Shown: in pieces, positions 1 through 8,453 of the stretch | Layout of the letters: every line of letters starts with the position of its first letter | Position numbering within the stretch: position 1 is the stretch's first letter | DNA from: Cytophagales bacterium | GTDB taxonomy: Bacteria > Pseudomonadota > Gammaproteobacteria > Burkholderiales > Burkholderiaceae_C | Assembly: GCA_030054145.1 (NCBI GenBank) | Contig: JASGCK010000005.1 | Coordinates: 149,090 to 213,089 of the forward strand | DNA length: 64,000 nt | Direction of reading: 5' to 3' | Made by a program: the position numbers and the translations under genes | Notes under the pieces: generated by a model | The model's database searches: none | Seen by the model: only the letters and a program-made list of their open reading frames with translations | Told to the model about the DNA's origin: nothing

Positions 1-79
1 AGCTCAAGGAGCGTAAAGCCTAACTGTGTGAGTGCTCCACGTACGAGGGGCGGACGCGATATGCGGGGGGAGGGTGGTC

Positions 80-553
80 TTATTGCCACGACCCTATGTC
101 CGCATTTTTTCCTTCACCGCCAGGCAGTCCATCGGCACCCAGCGACAGCACATCCATTTCGCCTTTGATGCCAGGATTTAAATACTGGTAAGGCTTACCC
201 CACGGGTCTTGCGGCAACTTGTCCAAATAAGGTCGCCACGTGCTTGGAACATTACCAGCGGTTGGCTTAGCAACCAGCGCTTGCAACCCTTGCTCGCCCG
301 TAGGGTAACGCTGGTTATCGAGCTTGTAGAGCTTTAAGGCTTGCGTGAGATTGGCGATATCGGTCTTCGCCGCCGTCACGCGTGCATCATCCGCGCGGTC
401 AAGCACGTTGGGCACAATCAAGGCGGCAAGCACGCCAATGATCACGAGCACAACCATCAACTCAATTAAAGTAAAACCACGCGCCAGCGCACGGCGAGCA
501 CGCAAGGTACGTTGAGACAATGGCTGGATGAATCGATGAGATAGGTTTTTCAT
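80..553 (-). CDS. gspG: Type II secretion major pseudopilin GspG
   Basis: Major pseudopilin of the type II secretion system, which polymerises into the periplasmic pseudopilus that pushes substrates through the outer-membrane secretin. A class III leader is followed by the prepilin peptidase motif GFTLIELMVV, where cleavage falls after the Gly and the +5 Glu is present. The C-terminal domain carries the family's P-T-G-E-Q-G-L-Q-A-L and DPWG motifs. I chose the ATG at 553 (MKNLSHRF...). The longer frame starting at 658 would add 35 polar residues and overlap the divergent gspC by about 80 bases. The remaining gsp genes should lie beyond the left edge of the window. Confidence 0.93.
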   Translation of the reverse strand: MKNLSHRFIQPLSQRTLRARRALARGFTLIELMVVLVIIGVLAALIVPNVLDRADDARVTAAKTDIANLTQALKLYKLDNQRYPTGEQGLQALVAKPTAGNVPSTWRPYLDKLPQDPWGKPYQYLNPGIKGEMDVLSLGADGLPGGEGKNADIGSWQ

Positions 554-574
554 ATCCTGAATGATAATGCGGTC

Positions 575-1027
575 ATGCTGAATTTTTGGACTGTCAGACT
601 CATCACTTTTTCTATCTGGGCGCTGGTTGCAGGCAGCGCTACGTTTTGGATTTTGCAAAATGTGAATGTCGCCAGCAGCAAAATGACTGGCAACGCTGGC
701 GTTAAAACAAGCCAGCTGTCAACGCCAACCCCAGACAACTTAACACCTCAAGTAGCCACCGCATTAGGCGCAAAAAAAGTTACTGCGCCCACAGCAGCAA
801 GCGCCTTGGTAGCCACGCAAGCGCGTCTTCAATTGCAAGGCGTTGTGGCCGCTGGCTCACAAAGTGGCGCAGCCCTCATTTCTATCGATGGCAAGCCCGC
901 TAAGCCTTATCGGACGGGCGTCGCCATCGAAGAAGGCTTGGAAGTCACGTCCATCAAGGCACGCAGCGTTGCCATTGGTTCCAACGGCACCGAAGCTTTT
1001 ACGCTTGAATTACCGTTAAAAAAATAA
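575..1027 (+). CDS. gspC: Type II secretion GspC-like inner-membrane protein (short form)
   Basis: A 150-residue protein with one N-terminal membrane segment (about residues 7-27), a Thr/Ala/Pro-rich linker, and a C-terminal HR-type domain (LQLQGVVAAGSQSGAALISI...). This matches the homology region of GspC/PilP proteins that link the inner-membrane platform to the secretin. It lacks the C-terminal PDZ or coiled-coil part of enterobacterial GspC, as short GspC forms in Burkholderiales also do. It is divergent from gspG with 21 bases between the starts, so the two share a regulatory region. The assignment rests on context plus the HR-like motif. Confidence 0.75.
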   Translation: MLNFWTVRLITFSIWALVAGSATFWILQNVNVASSKMTGNAGVKTSQLSTPTPDNLTPQVATALGAKKVTAPTAASALVATQARLQLQGVVAAGSQSGAALISIDGKPAKPYRTGVAIEEGLEVTSIKARSVAIGSNGTEAFTLELPLKK

Positions 1028-1031
1028 CCGC

Positions 1032-2612
1032 CTAGCTCTGCAAAAAAAGCTGGTACGCGGGATTGTGGGTTTCCTCAACATACGGATAACCAAGATTTTT
1101 GAGGAATGTATCAAACGCCTTGCCCTCTTTGCCGTTGGCCGAATGAGGCACTTGAACGCCCACCAAAATGCGTCCGTAATCCGCCCCTTGGTTACGGTAA
1201 TGGAACAGGCTGATATTCCAGCTTGGCTGCATGGCGCTTAAAAATTTAAGCAACGCGCCTGGGCGCTCGGGGAAGGTAAATCTAAAAATTCGCTCGTCCA
1301 CCGCAAGAGAAGATGCCCCGCCCACCATGTAGCGGATATGCTCCTTTGCCAGATCGTCATGCGTGAGGTCAATCGCTTTGAAACCCTCTTTGGATAAGGC
1401 TTTGGCAATTTTTTGGGATTCATCCGCTGCGCTTGTCGTCAGGCCCACAAATACGTGCGCAGCCGCAACGTCACTCATGCGGTAGTTAAATTCAGTCACG
1501 CTGCGCCCCTCGCCAATCAAGGTACAAAAACGTTTAAAGCTTCCGCGCTCTTCAGGAATCGTGACAACAAACAGCGCTTCTTTGTGCTCGCCCACGTCGG
1601 CGCGTTCGGCAACAAAGCGCAGACGGTCAAAGTTCATGTTGGCACCGCACAAAATCGCCGCATAGGTCTCGGATTTTTTGGTTTCAGTTTTTTTGGTTTT
1701 TCGCGCCGCTGCATATTGCTTAATTGCTGCGACCGCCAGCGCTCCTGCGGGCTCAACAATGGAGCGCGTGTCCACGTAAATATCCTTTATCGCCGCACAC
1801 ACTGCGTCGGTATCAACGGTCATGAACTCATCCACCAAGCCGCTGCTGGCAACGCGGAAGGTTTCCTCGCCTACCAACTTAACCGCCGTGCCGTCCGAGA
1901 ACAATCCCACATCGGCAAGATTGACGCGCTTGCCCACCGCAACCGACTGCATCATCGCGTCGGAGTCGTTCATTTGCACGCCAATCACGCGGATGCTGGG
2001 ATCAATCGCTTTGATGCAGTTCGCCACGCCCGAGATCAATCCGCCCCCGCCAATCGCCACAAATACCGCATCCAGTTTTTTGGAAGGCGCACTTTGCATC
2101 TGGCGCAAGATCTCTAAGCCAATCGTGCCTTGGCCCGCAATGACATCGGGGTCATCAAACGGATGAATAAACGTGAGGCCTTTCTTGGCCTCCAAAGCTT
2201 TAGCGTGCGCAAATGCATCCGAATAACTCTCGCCAAACAGCACCACCTCGCCGCCAAGCGCCCGCACCGCATCAACCTTCACGGACGGCGTGGTGGTTGG
2301 CATGACGATGATGGCTTTTGTGCCCAGCGTTTTTGCGCCCAGCGCCACGCCTTGCGCGTGATTGCCCGCCGAAGCGCAAATCACGCCCTTCTTAAGCTGC
2401 GCAGGCGTCAGCTGCACCATCTTGTTGTACGCGCCGCGCAGCTTGAAGCTAAACACGGGCTGCTGGTCTTCGCGTTTGAGCAACACCGTATGCCCAATAC
2501 GCGCGGAGAGATTTTTGGCGTAATCAAGCGCGGTTTCCTTAGCTACGTCATAAACACGCGCGGTGAGGATTTTTTTTAGATAATCGTTGGGGCTTAAATT
2601 TGAATGCGTCAT
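1032..2612 (-). CDS. ilvA: Threonine ammonia-lyase, biosynthetic
   Basis: PLP-dependent deamination of threonine to 2-oxobutanoate, the first step of isoleucine synthesis. The catalytic fold-type II domain contains the PLP-lysine motif SFKLRGAYNKM near residue 57, the SAGNHAQGVA motif and the glycine-rich phosphate loop AIGGGGLISG. The C-terminal third holds two ACT-like regulatory domains (EERGSFKRFCTLIG... and PERPGALLKFLSAM), the arrangement of the long, isoleucine-feedback-regulated enzyme. At 526 residues the length is normal. It converges on gspC with only four bases between the stops. A KKTETKKSE stretch just before the regulatory part looks like a linker. Confidence 0.96.
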   Translation of the reverse strand: MTHSNLSPNDYLKKILTARVYDVAKETALDYAKNLSARIGHTVLLKREDQQPVFSFKLRGAYNKMVQLTPAQLKKGVICASAGNHAQGVALGAKTLGTKAIIVMPTTTPSVKVDAVRALGGEVVLFGESYSDAFAHAKALEAKKGLTFIHPFDDPDVIAGQGTIGLEILRQMQSAPSKKLDAVFVAIGGGGLISGVANCIKAIDPSIRVIGVQMNDSDAMMQSVAVGKRVNLADVGLFSDGTAVKLVGEETFRVASSGLVDEFMTVDTDAVCAAIKDIYVDTRSIVEPAGALAVAAIKQYAAARKTKKTETKKSETYAAILCGANMNFDRLRFVAERADVGEHKEALFVVTIPEERGSFKRFCTLIGEGRSVTEFNYRMSDVAAAHVFVGLTTSAADESQKIAKALSKEGFKAIDLTHDDLAKEHIRYMVGGASSLAVDERIFRFTFPERPGALLKFLSAMQPSWNISLFHYRNQGADYGRILVGVQVPHSANGKEGKAFDTFLKNLGYPYVEETHNPAYQLFLQS

Positions 2613-2665
2613 AGGGTGATTCTAGAACGCGAAAAAATCTTCAATTAAGATTCTGTTTTGCGGAA

Positions 2666-2671
2666 TATAAT
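2666..2671 (+). promoter_or_regulatory. Putative -10 box of the higBA operon
   Basis: A perfect TATAAT ends five bases before the higB ATG, so transcription would start at or next to the start codon. No convincing -35 box or Shine-Dalgarno sequence is visible. This suggests leaderless or very short-leader translation of the toxin gene, but a six-base match alone is weak evidence. Confidence 0.4.
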
Positions 2672-2676
2672 GGCGC

Positions 2677-2955
2677 ATGATTCATAATTTTGCATCCCAC
2701 GAGACGGAAATGCTGTTTCAAAGCGAGCGTGTGCGGCGCTTTGTCAATATTGAACGAATCGCACGGCGCAAACTATTGCAACTACACGCGGCGGTTGAGT
2801 TGGATAACTTGCGAATCCCACCAGGAAATCACTTAGAGGCACTAAAAGGAAATAGACACGGGCAGTACAGCATTCGCATTAATGACCAATGGCGAGTGTG
2901 TTTTGTTTGGCGTATCGATGGTGCGCACGAAGTTGAAATTGTTGACTATCACTAA
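2677..2955 (+). CDS. higB: HigB-type toxin (RelE/ParE-fold mRNA interferase)
   Basis: Ribosome-dependent mRNA-cleaving toxin of the HigB family (plasmid maintenance killer). At 92 residues it has the family length. It shows the RRFVNIERIARRKLLQL helix, the LRIPPGNHLEALKGNRHGQYSIRINDQWRVCF core and the terminal VEIVDYH, all typical of HigB. It is followed after 8 bases by higA, in the toxin-first order characteristic of HigBA. No clear ribosome-binding site precedes the ATG. Confidence 0.93.
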   Translation: MIHNFASHETEMLFQSERVRRFVNIERIARRKLLQLHAAVELDNLRIPPGNHLEALKGNRHGQYSIRINDQWRVCFVWRIDGAHEVEIVDYH

Positions 2956-2963
2956 AGGAGCAA

Positions 2964-3299
2964 ATGATGCACAAACCATTACTAGATGAAATTCACCCAG
3001 GCGAAATTTTGCTGGAAGACTTCATGCGTCCTATGAACATTACGGCGCGTCAAATTTCCTCGGACATGGACGTACCCCCTAGCCGTATCAGCGACATCGT
3101 GAATGGTGCGCGTCCCATCACTGCTGACACGGCGCTGCGTCTGGGCTTGTTTTTTGGCATGGACGCACGCTATTGGCTGAACTTGCAATCGGAGTACGAC
3201 GTGCGCGTTGCTAAACGTGATTTACTAGAAGGCATGAAAGCTCGCGTTCGTATTTATCAGCACGCCACCAACGATCCGAATGCCAAATTAGCCGCTTAA
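2964..3299 (+). CDS. higA: HigA-type antitoxin (XRE-family)
   Basis: Antitoxin and autorepressor paired with the upstream HigB. A helix-turn-helix domain (ITARQISSDMDVPPSRISDIVNGARPITADTALRLGLFFGMDARYWLNLQSEYD) covers residues about 27-80. The N-terminal HPGEILLEDFM motif is diagnostic of HigA antidotes. Translation follows an AAGGAG about 7 bases before the double ATG. The pair would be expected to repress its own promoter upstream of higB. Confidence 0.95.
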   Translation: MMHKPLLDEIHPGEILLEDFMRPMNITARQISSDMDVPPSRISDIVNGARPITADTALRLGLFFGMDARYWLNLQSEYDVRVAKRDLLEGMKARVRIYQHATNDPNAKLAA

Positions 3300-3317
3300 A
3301 AATCAAAAGGAACCAAG

Positions 3318-3767
3318 ATGCAATGCACAGTCAGCTGGACGGGCGCAAGTGGCGCGAACTCCAAAATGGGATTTCTGGCCGAAACGGGCAGCGGTCACAC
3401 CGTGATGATGGACGGCGCACCAGACGCAGCCAAGCCAGAAAATGGCGGCATGAACCTCGCGCCGCGTCCGATGGAGCTTTTGCTGGCGGGTACAGGTGGC
3501 TGCACGGCGTATGACGTAGTGCTGATCCTCAAGCGCGGGCGGCACGATGTGCGCGGTTGCTCGGTGAAGTTATCCAGCGAACGCGCCGAAGTGGACCCCA
3601 AAGTCTTTACCAAAATCCATATGCAATTTAGCGTCACGGGCAATGGGATTCCAGCCTCTGCTATTGAACGCGCCATTGCGATGAGTCACGATAAATATTG
3701 CTCCGCATCCATCATGCTGGGCAAAATGGCGGAGATCACGACGGGATTTGATTACACGGAAGTGTAA
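3318..3767 (+). CDS. OsmC/YhfA-family peroxiredoxin-like protein
   Basis: OsmC-superfamily protein; members reduce organic hydroperoxides with two active-site cysteines. Both are present, in GGCTAYDVV (about Cys59) and KYCSAS (about Cys123). The NLAPRPMELLLAGTGGC motif fits the YhfA-like subgroup rather than Ohr. At 149 residues the length is normal. It starts 18 bases after higA behind AAAAGGAAC and may be read through from the toxin-antitoxin promoter, though a functional link is unlikely. Confidence 0.88.
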   Translation: MQCTVSWTGASGANSKMGFLAETGSGHTVMMDGAPDAAKPENGGMNLAPRPMELLLAGTGGCTAYDVVLILKRGRHDVRGCSVKLSSERAEVDPKVFTKIHMQFSVTGNGIPASAIERAIAMSHDKYCSASIMLGKMAEITTGFDYTEV

Positions 3768-3805
3768 AAAGGGACTTCGACTAGTTCCGCCCGAACGGCT
3801 AAGCG

Positions 3806-4213
3806 CTACATCTGCCCCCAAGGCAGTCCATCAAAGCGCCAACCGTTAACGGTGCTGCGGTGTTCGCGCTCATCTAGGTCGCCTTCAAAACCGTGCAGTA
3901 CGTTGATCACCCTTGTGAAGCCCTTATCCAGTAAGGCTTTGCCCGCATCAACGGAGCGCGCACCGCTGCGGCAAATCAGCAGCACGGGCTGATCTAAGCT
4001 GCTCACTTCGCTGCGGACTGCTGCTGCAAAAGCATCAGCGTTGGCTTCAAAATCGGGGTATTCGTACCACGGAATATTGATGGCACGAGGCGGACTGCCC
4101 ACGTACATGGATTCAATTTCCATGCGCACATCGATGAGCACCGCGTCGGGCGTGGCTTGCAGAAAATCCCATGTGGCTTTGGGTGTGAGATGTTGGATGT
4201 GCGAAGAAGTCAT
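3806..4213 (-). CDS. Rhodanese-domain sulfurtransferase
   Basis: Single-domain rhodanese of 135 residues. The active-site loop is C-R-S-G-A-R-S with the catalytic cysteine near residue 83, and the N-terminal LIDVRMEIE is the usual first rhodanese motif. Such proteins carry sulfane sulfur as a cysteine persulfide; the physiological acceptor cannot be told from sequence. It is divergent from the metH-type gene, whose ATG lies 23 bases away. A copy of the 19-21 bp intragenic palindrome described in the findings lies in this gene at 3918-3939. Confidence 0.92.
   Translation of the reverse strand: MTSSHIQHLTPKATWDFLQATPDAVLIDVRMEIESMYVGSPPRAINIPWYEYPDFEANADAFAAAVRSEVSSLDQPVLLICRSGARSVDAGKALLDKGFTRVINVLHGFEGDLDEREHRSTVNGWRFDGLPWGQM
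3918..3939. repeat. Intragenic palindrome copy (rhodanese gene)
   Basis: Imperfect copy of the recurring palindrome with core AGCCTTATCCAGCAAGGCT, with one extra C in the left arm. It encodes K-A-L-L-D-K-G in the host protein. Confidence 0.6.
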
Positions 4214-4236
4214 TCCCTCTATTCTAAAATCAGCCT

Positions 4237-5271
4237 ATGACTGCACAAAATAGCCACGCAAAATACACTCGCGGACAAGCATTACCCGAGATTCTTAAAA
4301 CCAGAATCATGCTTTTGGATGGCGCAATGGGCACGATGGTGCAACGCTTCAAATTGAGCGAGGCGCAATTTCGCGGGGAGCGGTTTAAGGACTTTCATAA
4401 AGACATCAAGGGCAATAACGAGCTACTCAGTTTGACAAGGCCCGATATCGTTCGGGATATCCATGAAGGCTACCTGGCCGCAGGTGCAGACATCGTAGAG
4501 ACCAACACGTTTTGCGCAACAACGGTCGCGCAGGCTGACTACGATATGCAGCATCTTGCCAAAGAGATGAATCTCGAATCCGCCAAATTAGCCAGAGCCG
4601 CTTGCGATCAGTTTTCCACGCCCGACAAGCCCCGCTTCGTCGCAGGCGCACTAGGCCCCACGCCCAAAACCGCCAGCATCAGCCCCGATGTGAACGACCC
4701 AGGCGCTCGCAATGTCAGCTTTGAGGAGTTAAGGAGCGCTTACTACGAGCAAGTAGCAGCGCTGGTAGAAGGCGGCGCAGACTTGCTCTTGGTCGAAACC
4801 ATTTTTGATACTTTGAACGCCAAAGCCGCGCTCTTTGCCATTGATGAATACTTTGAAGCAAGCGGTGAGCGCTTGCCGATCATCATCAGCGGCACGGTAA
4901 CCGACGCATCGGGGCGAATTTTGAGTGGTCAAACAGTGACGGCATTTTGGCATTCCATCCGCCATGCCCAGCCGCTGGCCGTGGGATTGAACTGCGCACT
5001 GGGTGCGGCACTGATGCGTCCGTACATCCAAGAGTTGGCGAAAGTCGCAAGCGACACCTTTATCAGCTGCTACCCCAACGCAGGGCTGCCCAATCCAATG
5101 AGCGAGACGGGATTTGATGAAACGCCCGAGGTCACGAGCCGCTTGCTACACGAATTTGGGGCGGAAGGCCTCGTCAACATTGTGGGCGGTTGCTGCGGCA
5201 CAACGCCTGATCACATTGGCGCGATTGGACATAGCGTATTCAAACTGCCGCCTCGCGTGCTTAACAATTAA
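4237..5271 (+). CDS. Homocysteine S-methyltransferase domain protein (N-terminal half of split MetH)
   Basis: Corresponds to the homocysteine-binding, zinc-dependent module of cobalamin-dependent methionine synthase (first about 340 residues of MetH), here a free-standing 344-residue protein. The substrate loop [27 protein letters not shown], and the zinc ligands in GLNCALGA and [12 protein letters not shown] are all present. In many Burkholderiales MetH is encoded as two polypeptides. The second half (folate, cobalamin and reactivation domains) would be expected directly downstream, but an RNase gene follows instead, so the partner must be elsewhere in the genome. Confidence 0.92.
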   Translation: MTAQNSHAKYTRGQALPEILKTRIMLLDGAMGTMVQRFKLSEAQFRGERFKDFHKDIKGNNELLSLTRPDIVRDIHEGYLAAGADIVETNTFCATTVAQADYDMQHLAKEMNLESAKLARAACDQFSTPDKPRFVAGALGPTPKTASISPDVNDPGARNVSFEELRSAYYEQVAALVEGGADLLLVETIFDTLNAKAALFAIDEYFEASGERLPIIISGTVTDASGRILSGQTVTAFWHSIRHAQPLAVGLNCALGAALMRPYIQELAKVASDTFISCYPNAGLPNPMSETGFDETPEVTSRLLHEFGAEGLVNIVGGCCGTTPDHIGAIGHSVFKLPPRVLNN

Positions 5272-5346
5272 GCAAATCTTGCGCTAAGGGCTTGATTTTT
5301 TAGGGGATTAGCCCCACACTAGGGGCTTGGCTGGAGGTCAACCCCT

Positions 5347-5718
5347 ATGTTCCCCAAAATAATAAGAATTTTTTTCGTAGCACTCGTATTAATAACAGGA
5401 TGCTTGGGTGCATTTGCATTTTCTAATGCTAACGAGATCGCGCTGCCAGCATTGCCGCAGCCAGCACAACGCACTTACGCTTTAATCCAACGAGGCGGTC
5501 CGTTTCCATACGAAAAAGATGGCGCAACATTTGGCAACTACGAGCGCCAATTGCCACAACAAAAGCGTGGCTACTACCGCGAGTTCACAGTTAAAACGTC
5601 TGCCAGCCGAAATCGCGGCGCCATTCGAATTGTCTGTGGGGGGTTAAAAAACAAGCCGTTTGATGCTTGCTATTACACCGACAACCATTACGCCACTTTC
5701 AAAAAAATCGCACCTTAA
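5347..5718 (+). CDS. Secreted guanyl-specific ribonuclease (RNase Sa/barnase superfamily)
   Basis: Microbial RNase (N1/T1/Sa type) of 123 residues. A hydrophobic export signal covers residues 4-25; it includes a lipobox-like I-T-G-C at 16-19, so the protein could be a lipoprotein or simply secreted. The catalytic triad expected from RNase Sa is visible as Glu79 (YYREF), Arg94 (GAIRIV) and His114 (TDNHYATF), with a likely disulfide pair at C97/C108. The next gene encodes a barstar-like inhibitor, the standard partner that protects the producer. Confidence 0.88.
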   Translation: MFPKIIRIFFVALVLITGCLGAFAFSNANEIALPALPQPAQRTYALIQRGGPFPYEKDGATFGNYERQLPQQKRGYYREFTVKTSASRNRGAIRIVCGGLKNKPFDACYYTDNHYATFKKIAP

Positions 5719-5741
5719 TAAGCCTGAATAAGTATAAAAAC

Positions 5742-6335
5742 ATGAATCATCCTACGACGACACCCCAAGAACCGCCTAAAGAGCTGCCGCTCAAACGCGT
5801 CAAAGCCAATATCGTGCAATCTATCCGTGCGCATAGTCTGGAGGAGTTACAGCTGGCATCCACGCAACTTGGTCATCACTTTTTGTATGCCAATTTGGGC
5901 GCGGCGCAATCCAAGCAAGATGTGCTCGATACGATTGCTGCCGAGTTCACGTTTCCCGCTCATTTTGGCAAAAATTTAGATGCGCTCTACGATTGTTTGA
6001 CCGACCCGATTTACAAATCTGGCCCGCAAACTGGCTTCATCGTTGTACTTGAGCACATCCCCGTTACGTCTAAGTTTGACAAAGAAACGCGCGAGCAATT
6101 GCTGGATATCTTCCGCGATGCGGCTGATTATTGGCATGATCGAAAAATCCCATTCCGCTGTTTTTACTCATTCGCCGTTGCCCGTACCGCAGGCGACATC
6201 ACGGTGGGCAAAGACGGTCAAGAGTTAGAAGGCTTTGATGAGCCCATGCCAACCGACAAGCTGGTTGATGTCTCGCCGCTGGCACTGCGGATGAGTAGCC
6301 CCTTCAACGCAGGTTACTGGCTGGCCGCAAGCTAG
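5742..6335 (+). CDS. Barstar-family ribonuclease inhibitor
   Basis: Intracellular inhibitor expected to bind the neighbouring RNase before export. The barstar fold motif appears as LGHHFLYANLGAAQSKQDVLDTIAAEFTFPAHFGKNLDALYDCLTD: the substrate-mimicking helix after F-P-x-x-F-G-x-N-x-D-A is diagnostic. The protein (197 residues) is about twice barstar's length, with an N-terminal polar extension and a C-terminal tail of unknown role (residues about 150-197). I chose the ATG at 5742; an in-frame start at 5667 would overlap the RNase gene. The 23-base gap from the RNase stop implies cotranscription. Confidence 0.88.
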   Translation: MNHPTTTPQEPPKELPLKRVKANIVQSIRAHSLEELQLASTQLGHHFLYANLGAAQSKQDVLDTIAAEFTFPAHFGKNLDALYDCLTDPIYKSGPQTGFIVVLEHIPVTSKFDKETREQLLDIFRDAADYWHDRKIPFRCFYSFAVARTAGDITVGKDGQELEGFDEPMPTDKLVDVSPLALRMSSPFNAGYWLAAS

Positions 6336-6378
6336 GGGGCCCTCTCAAGGTCATGCCCGCGAAGGCGGAGTAGCCACA

Positions 6379-7161
6379 TCAAACAGTGGTTTGTGCAAGG
6401 TGTATGTACTCGCTAACAGGCACTTCTTCCGCTCGACGCTGCACATCAAACGCCCCCGCAAAGTTTTTTCCCTCTAGCCACCGCCCCAGCGTGTGGCGCA
6501 GCAGTTTGCGTCGCTGGCTAAAGGCAACTCGCACAATCTCACTCAGTCGCTCCACCTCTAACACGGCAGGCACTGTGCGCGGAGTCATGCGCACGATGGC
6601 ACTCATCACACGCGGCGGCGGATCAAAGCAGGCGGGTGGCACATTGAACAGCGACTGCATCTCGTAGCGCCACTGCAACATCACGCTTAACCGCCCATAA
6701 TCCGACGTACTTGGCGCAGCAACCATGCGATCAATCACTTCTTTTTGTAGCATGAAATGCTGATCTTGCACCAGATGCGCCACAGCCAACAAATGAAACA
6801 AAATGGGGCTGGAAATGTTATAGGGCAGATTGCCCACAACCCTTATCTGCTTTGGCTTTGCGCCTAGAGCAAGCGCCGCAAAATCAACTTTGAGCACATC
6901 CGATTCAATCACCGTGATTTTTTGATTTTGTCTAAGCCTTAGCGCCAAATCGCGATCAAGCTCCACAACTGTTAAATGCTCTAAATGTGCCAGCAAAGGT
7001 AGCGTCATCGCACCGAGTCCAGGACCAATTTCAACCATGAAGTCCTGTGGGTTTGGCGCTATCGCATCGACGATATCGCCCAAAATAACGGCATCAGATA
7101 AAAAATGTTGACCAAATCGCTTGCGTGGAATGTGTCCTTTATTACGCAAGTGATGGCTCAT
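6379..7161 (-). CDS. rsmA: 16S rRNA (adenine1518-N6/adenine1519-N6) dimethyltransferase
   Basis: KsgA/RsmA dimethylates two adjacent adenosines in the 3' hairpin of 16S rRNA late in 30S assembly. Motifs: [11 protein letters not shown] at the N-terminus, SAM-binding [11 protein letters not shown], and the catalytic [15 protein letters not shown]. At 260 residues the length is normal. Its ATG overlaps the surA stop by four bases (ATGA), the order conserved in proteobacterial lptD-surA-(pdxA)-rsmA operons; pdxA is absent here. Confidence 0.97.
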   Translation of the reverse strand: MSHHLRNKGHIPRKRFGQHFLSDAVILGDIVDAIAPNPQDFMVEIGPGLGAMTLPLLAHLEHLTVVELDRDLALRLRQNQKITVIESDVLKVDFAALALGAKPKQIRVVGNLPYNISSPILFHLLAVAHLVQDQHFMLQKEVIDRMVAAPSTSDYGRLSVMLQWRYEMQSLFNVPPACFDPPPRVMSAIVRMTPRTVPAVLEVERLSEIVRVAFSQRRKLLRHTLGRWLEGKNFAGAFDVQRRAEEVPVSEYIHLAQTTV

Positions 7162-8453
7162 AAAGCGGCGTTTTTATACTCAACAAAAGCACGCGCTCTT
7201 GCTTCGCTCAGCCACAGGACATAAGCCTCTGCTGCTTTCTTCTCGCGCAGTTGATTTTGCACACGCGCACGTTGCTCACGCACACTCATCGCGACTTCGC
7301 GGCGATTGGTCACCTCAACCAAGTGCACACCAAAGCGAGACGTAAAAGGCTCCGATAACTTGCCAACTGGCAACGCATTCATGACGCGTTCAAACTCGGG
7401 CACAAATAATCCAGCAGCCACCCAGCCTAAGTCGCCGCCTTGGACTGCCGAGCTGTCAGTTGAATACTCTCTAGCAAGCGCGGCAAATGTGGTTCGCCCT
7501 TGTTCGATTTGCGCTTTATAAGTCGCCAACCGCACCTTCGCCTGCGCCTCAGTCTGATTGCCAGTAATCGGCAACAAAATGTGCCGCACCTGCGTCTCTG
7601 TCGTCATCACGCCAGCATTTGCCGAGCGCTCCAGCAATTTCAAAATATGAAACCCCGCATCGCTACGAATGGGGTCGCTAACAGCGCCGACTTTCAAATC
7701 GCGCACACTGTCCACAAACAACTGCGGATAGCGATCTGCCGAGCGCAACCCCATCACGCCGCCCCTCGTTTTATCCATAGCATCCGATAGCTGCATCGCC
7801 AGCCGCGAAAAGTCTGCGCCCGCACGTACTTGTGCCACCACTTGCTGCGCCTTTTGTTTCGCCTCGGCAACCGCCACTGCACTTGGGCTGTCTGGCAAAG
7901 CAATCAAAATTTGTGCCATGTTGATATCGGGCGCGGCAGAGCTTAGCAAACTTCGCTCTTTCATCACTTGGTCGATTTCAGACTCTGTCACGCGCACCCG
8001 CGCATCGACTTCGCGCTCACGCACTTGTTGGCGCATGAGTTCATCACGGATCTCTTCGCGGTATTGATTCCAGTTACCGCCCTCGCCCTCATATTTAGAT
8101 TGCAGCGCACGTAGGCTCGCGATGTTGTTTTGCCGCGCTATGCCCAAAAGCGCCTCATTCAATTCGGTATCGGTAATGCGAAAACCCGCATCTTTGCCCA
8201 GCTGCAAAATGACGCGCTCTTCAATGAGCCCGTCCAAAACTCGCTGATAAACCTCAGCCGCAGGCGGGACACTCACGCGCTCAGCCGCCCACTGCGCCAT
8301 TAGCCTAGACTGACGCTGCTGCACTTCACTGCGCATAATGGGCTCGGAGTTCACTAGCGCCACGATCGCGTCCACCTCGCGCGTTTGCGCACTGACGCTT
8401 TGCCAACCAAGCAAAGCGACGGAGATCATAAAAAATAGTTTGAAATTAGTCAT
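7158..8453 (-). CDS. surA: Periplasmic chaperone and peptidyl-prolyl isomerase SurA
   Basis: Escorts unfolded outer-membrane proteins, including LptD, to the BAM complex. A Sec signal peptide ends near AQT (residues 1-24). Next come a SurA N-terminal chaperone domain with [14 protein letters not shown], and two parvulin (PpiC) domains at about residues 175-275 and 285-385 (the second with VRHILLP...[24 protein letters not shown]). At 431 residues the length is normal. The start overlaps the lptD stop by 8 bases, so the two are translationally coupled. Confidence 0.97.
   Translation of the reverse strand: MTNFKLFFMISVALLGWQSVSAQTREVDAIVALVNSEPIMRSEVQQRQSRLMAQWAAERVSVPPAAEVYQRVLDGLIEERVILQLGKDAGFRITDTELNEALLGIARQNNIASLRALQSKYEGEGGNWNQYREEIRDELMRQQVREREVDARVRVTESEIDQVMKERSLLSSAAPDINMAQILIALPDSPSAVAVAEAKQKAQQVVAQVRAGADFSRLAMQLSDAMDKTRGGVMGLRSADRYPQLFVDSVRDLKVGAVSDPIRSDAGFHILKLLERSANAGVMTTETQVRHILLPITGNQTEAQAKVRLATYKAQIEQGRTTFAALAREYSTDSSAVQGGDLGWVAAGLFVPEFERVMNALPVGKLSEPFTSRFGVHLVEVTNRREVAMSVREQRARVQNQLREKKAAEAYVLWLSEARARAFVEYKNAAL

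Noticed and set aside
1..79. Start of a further gsp gene left of gspG
   Set aside because: No ATG start with a ribosome-binding site is visible on the minus strand within these 79 bases, so the next gene cannot be supported.
1413..2117. A 234-codon open frame on the plus strand
   Set aside because: Antisense to ilvA. The composition mirrors the third-position bias of ilvA and no motif is seen.
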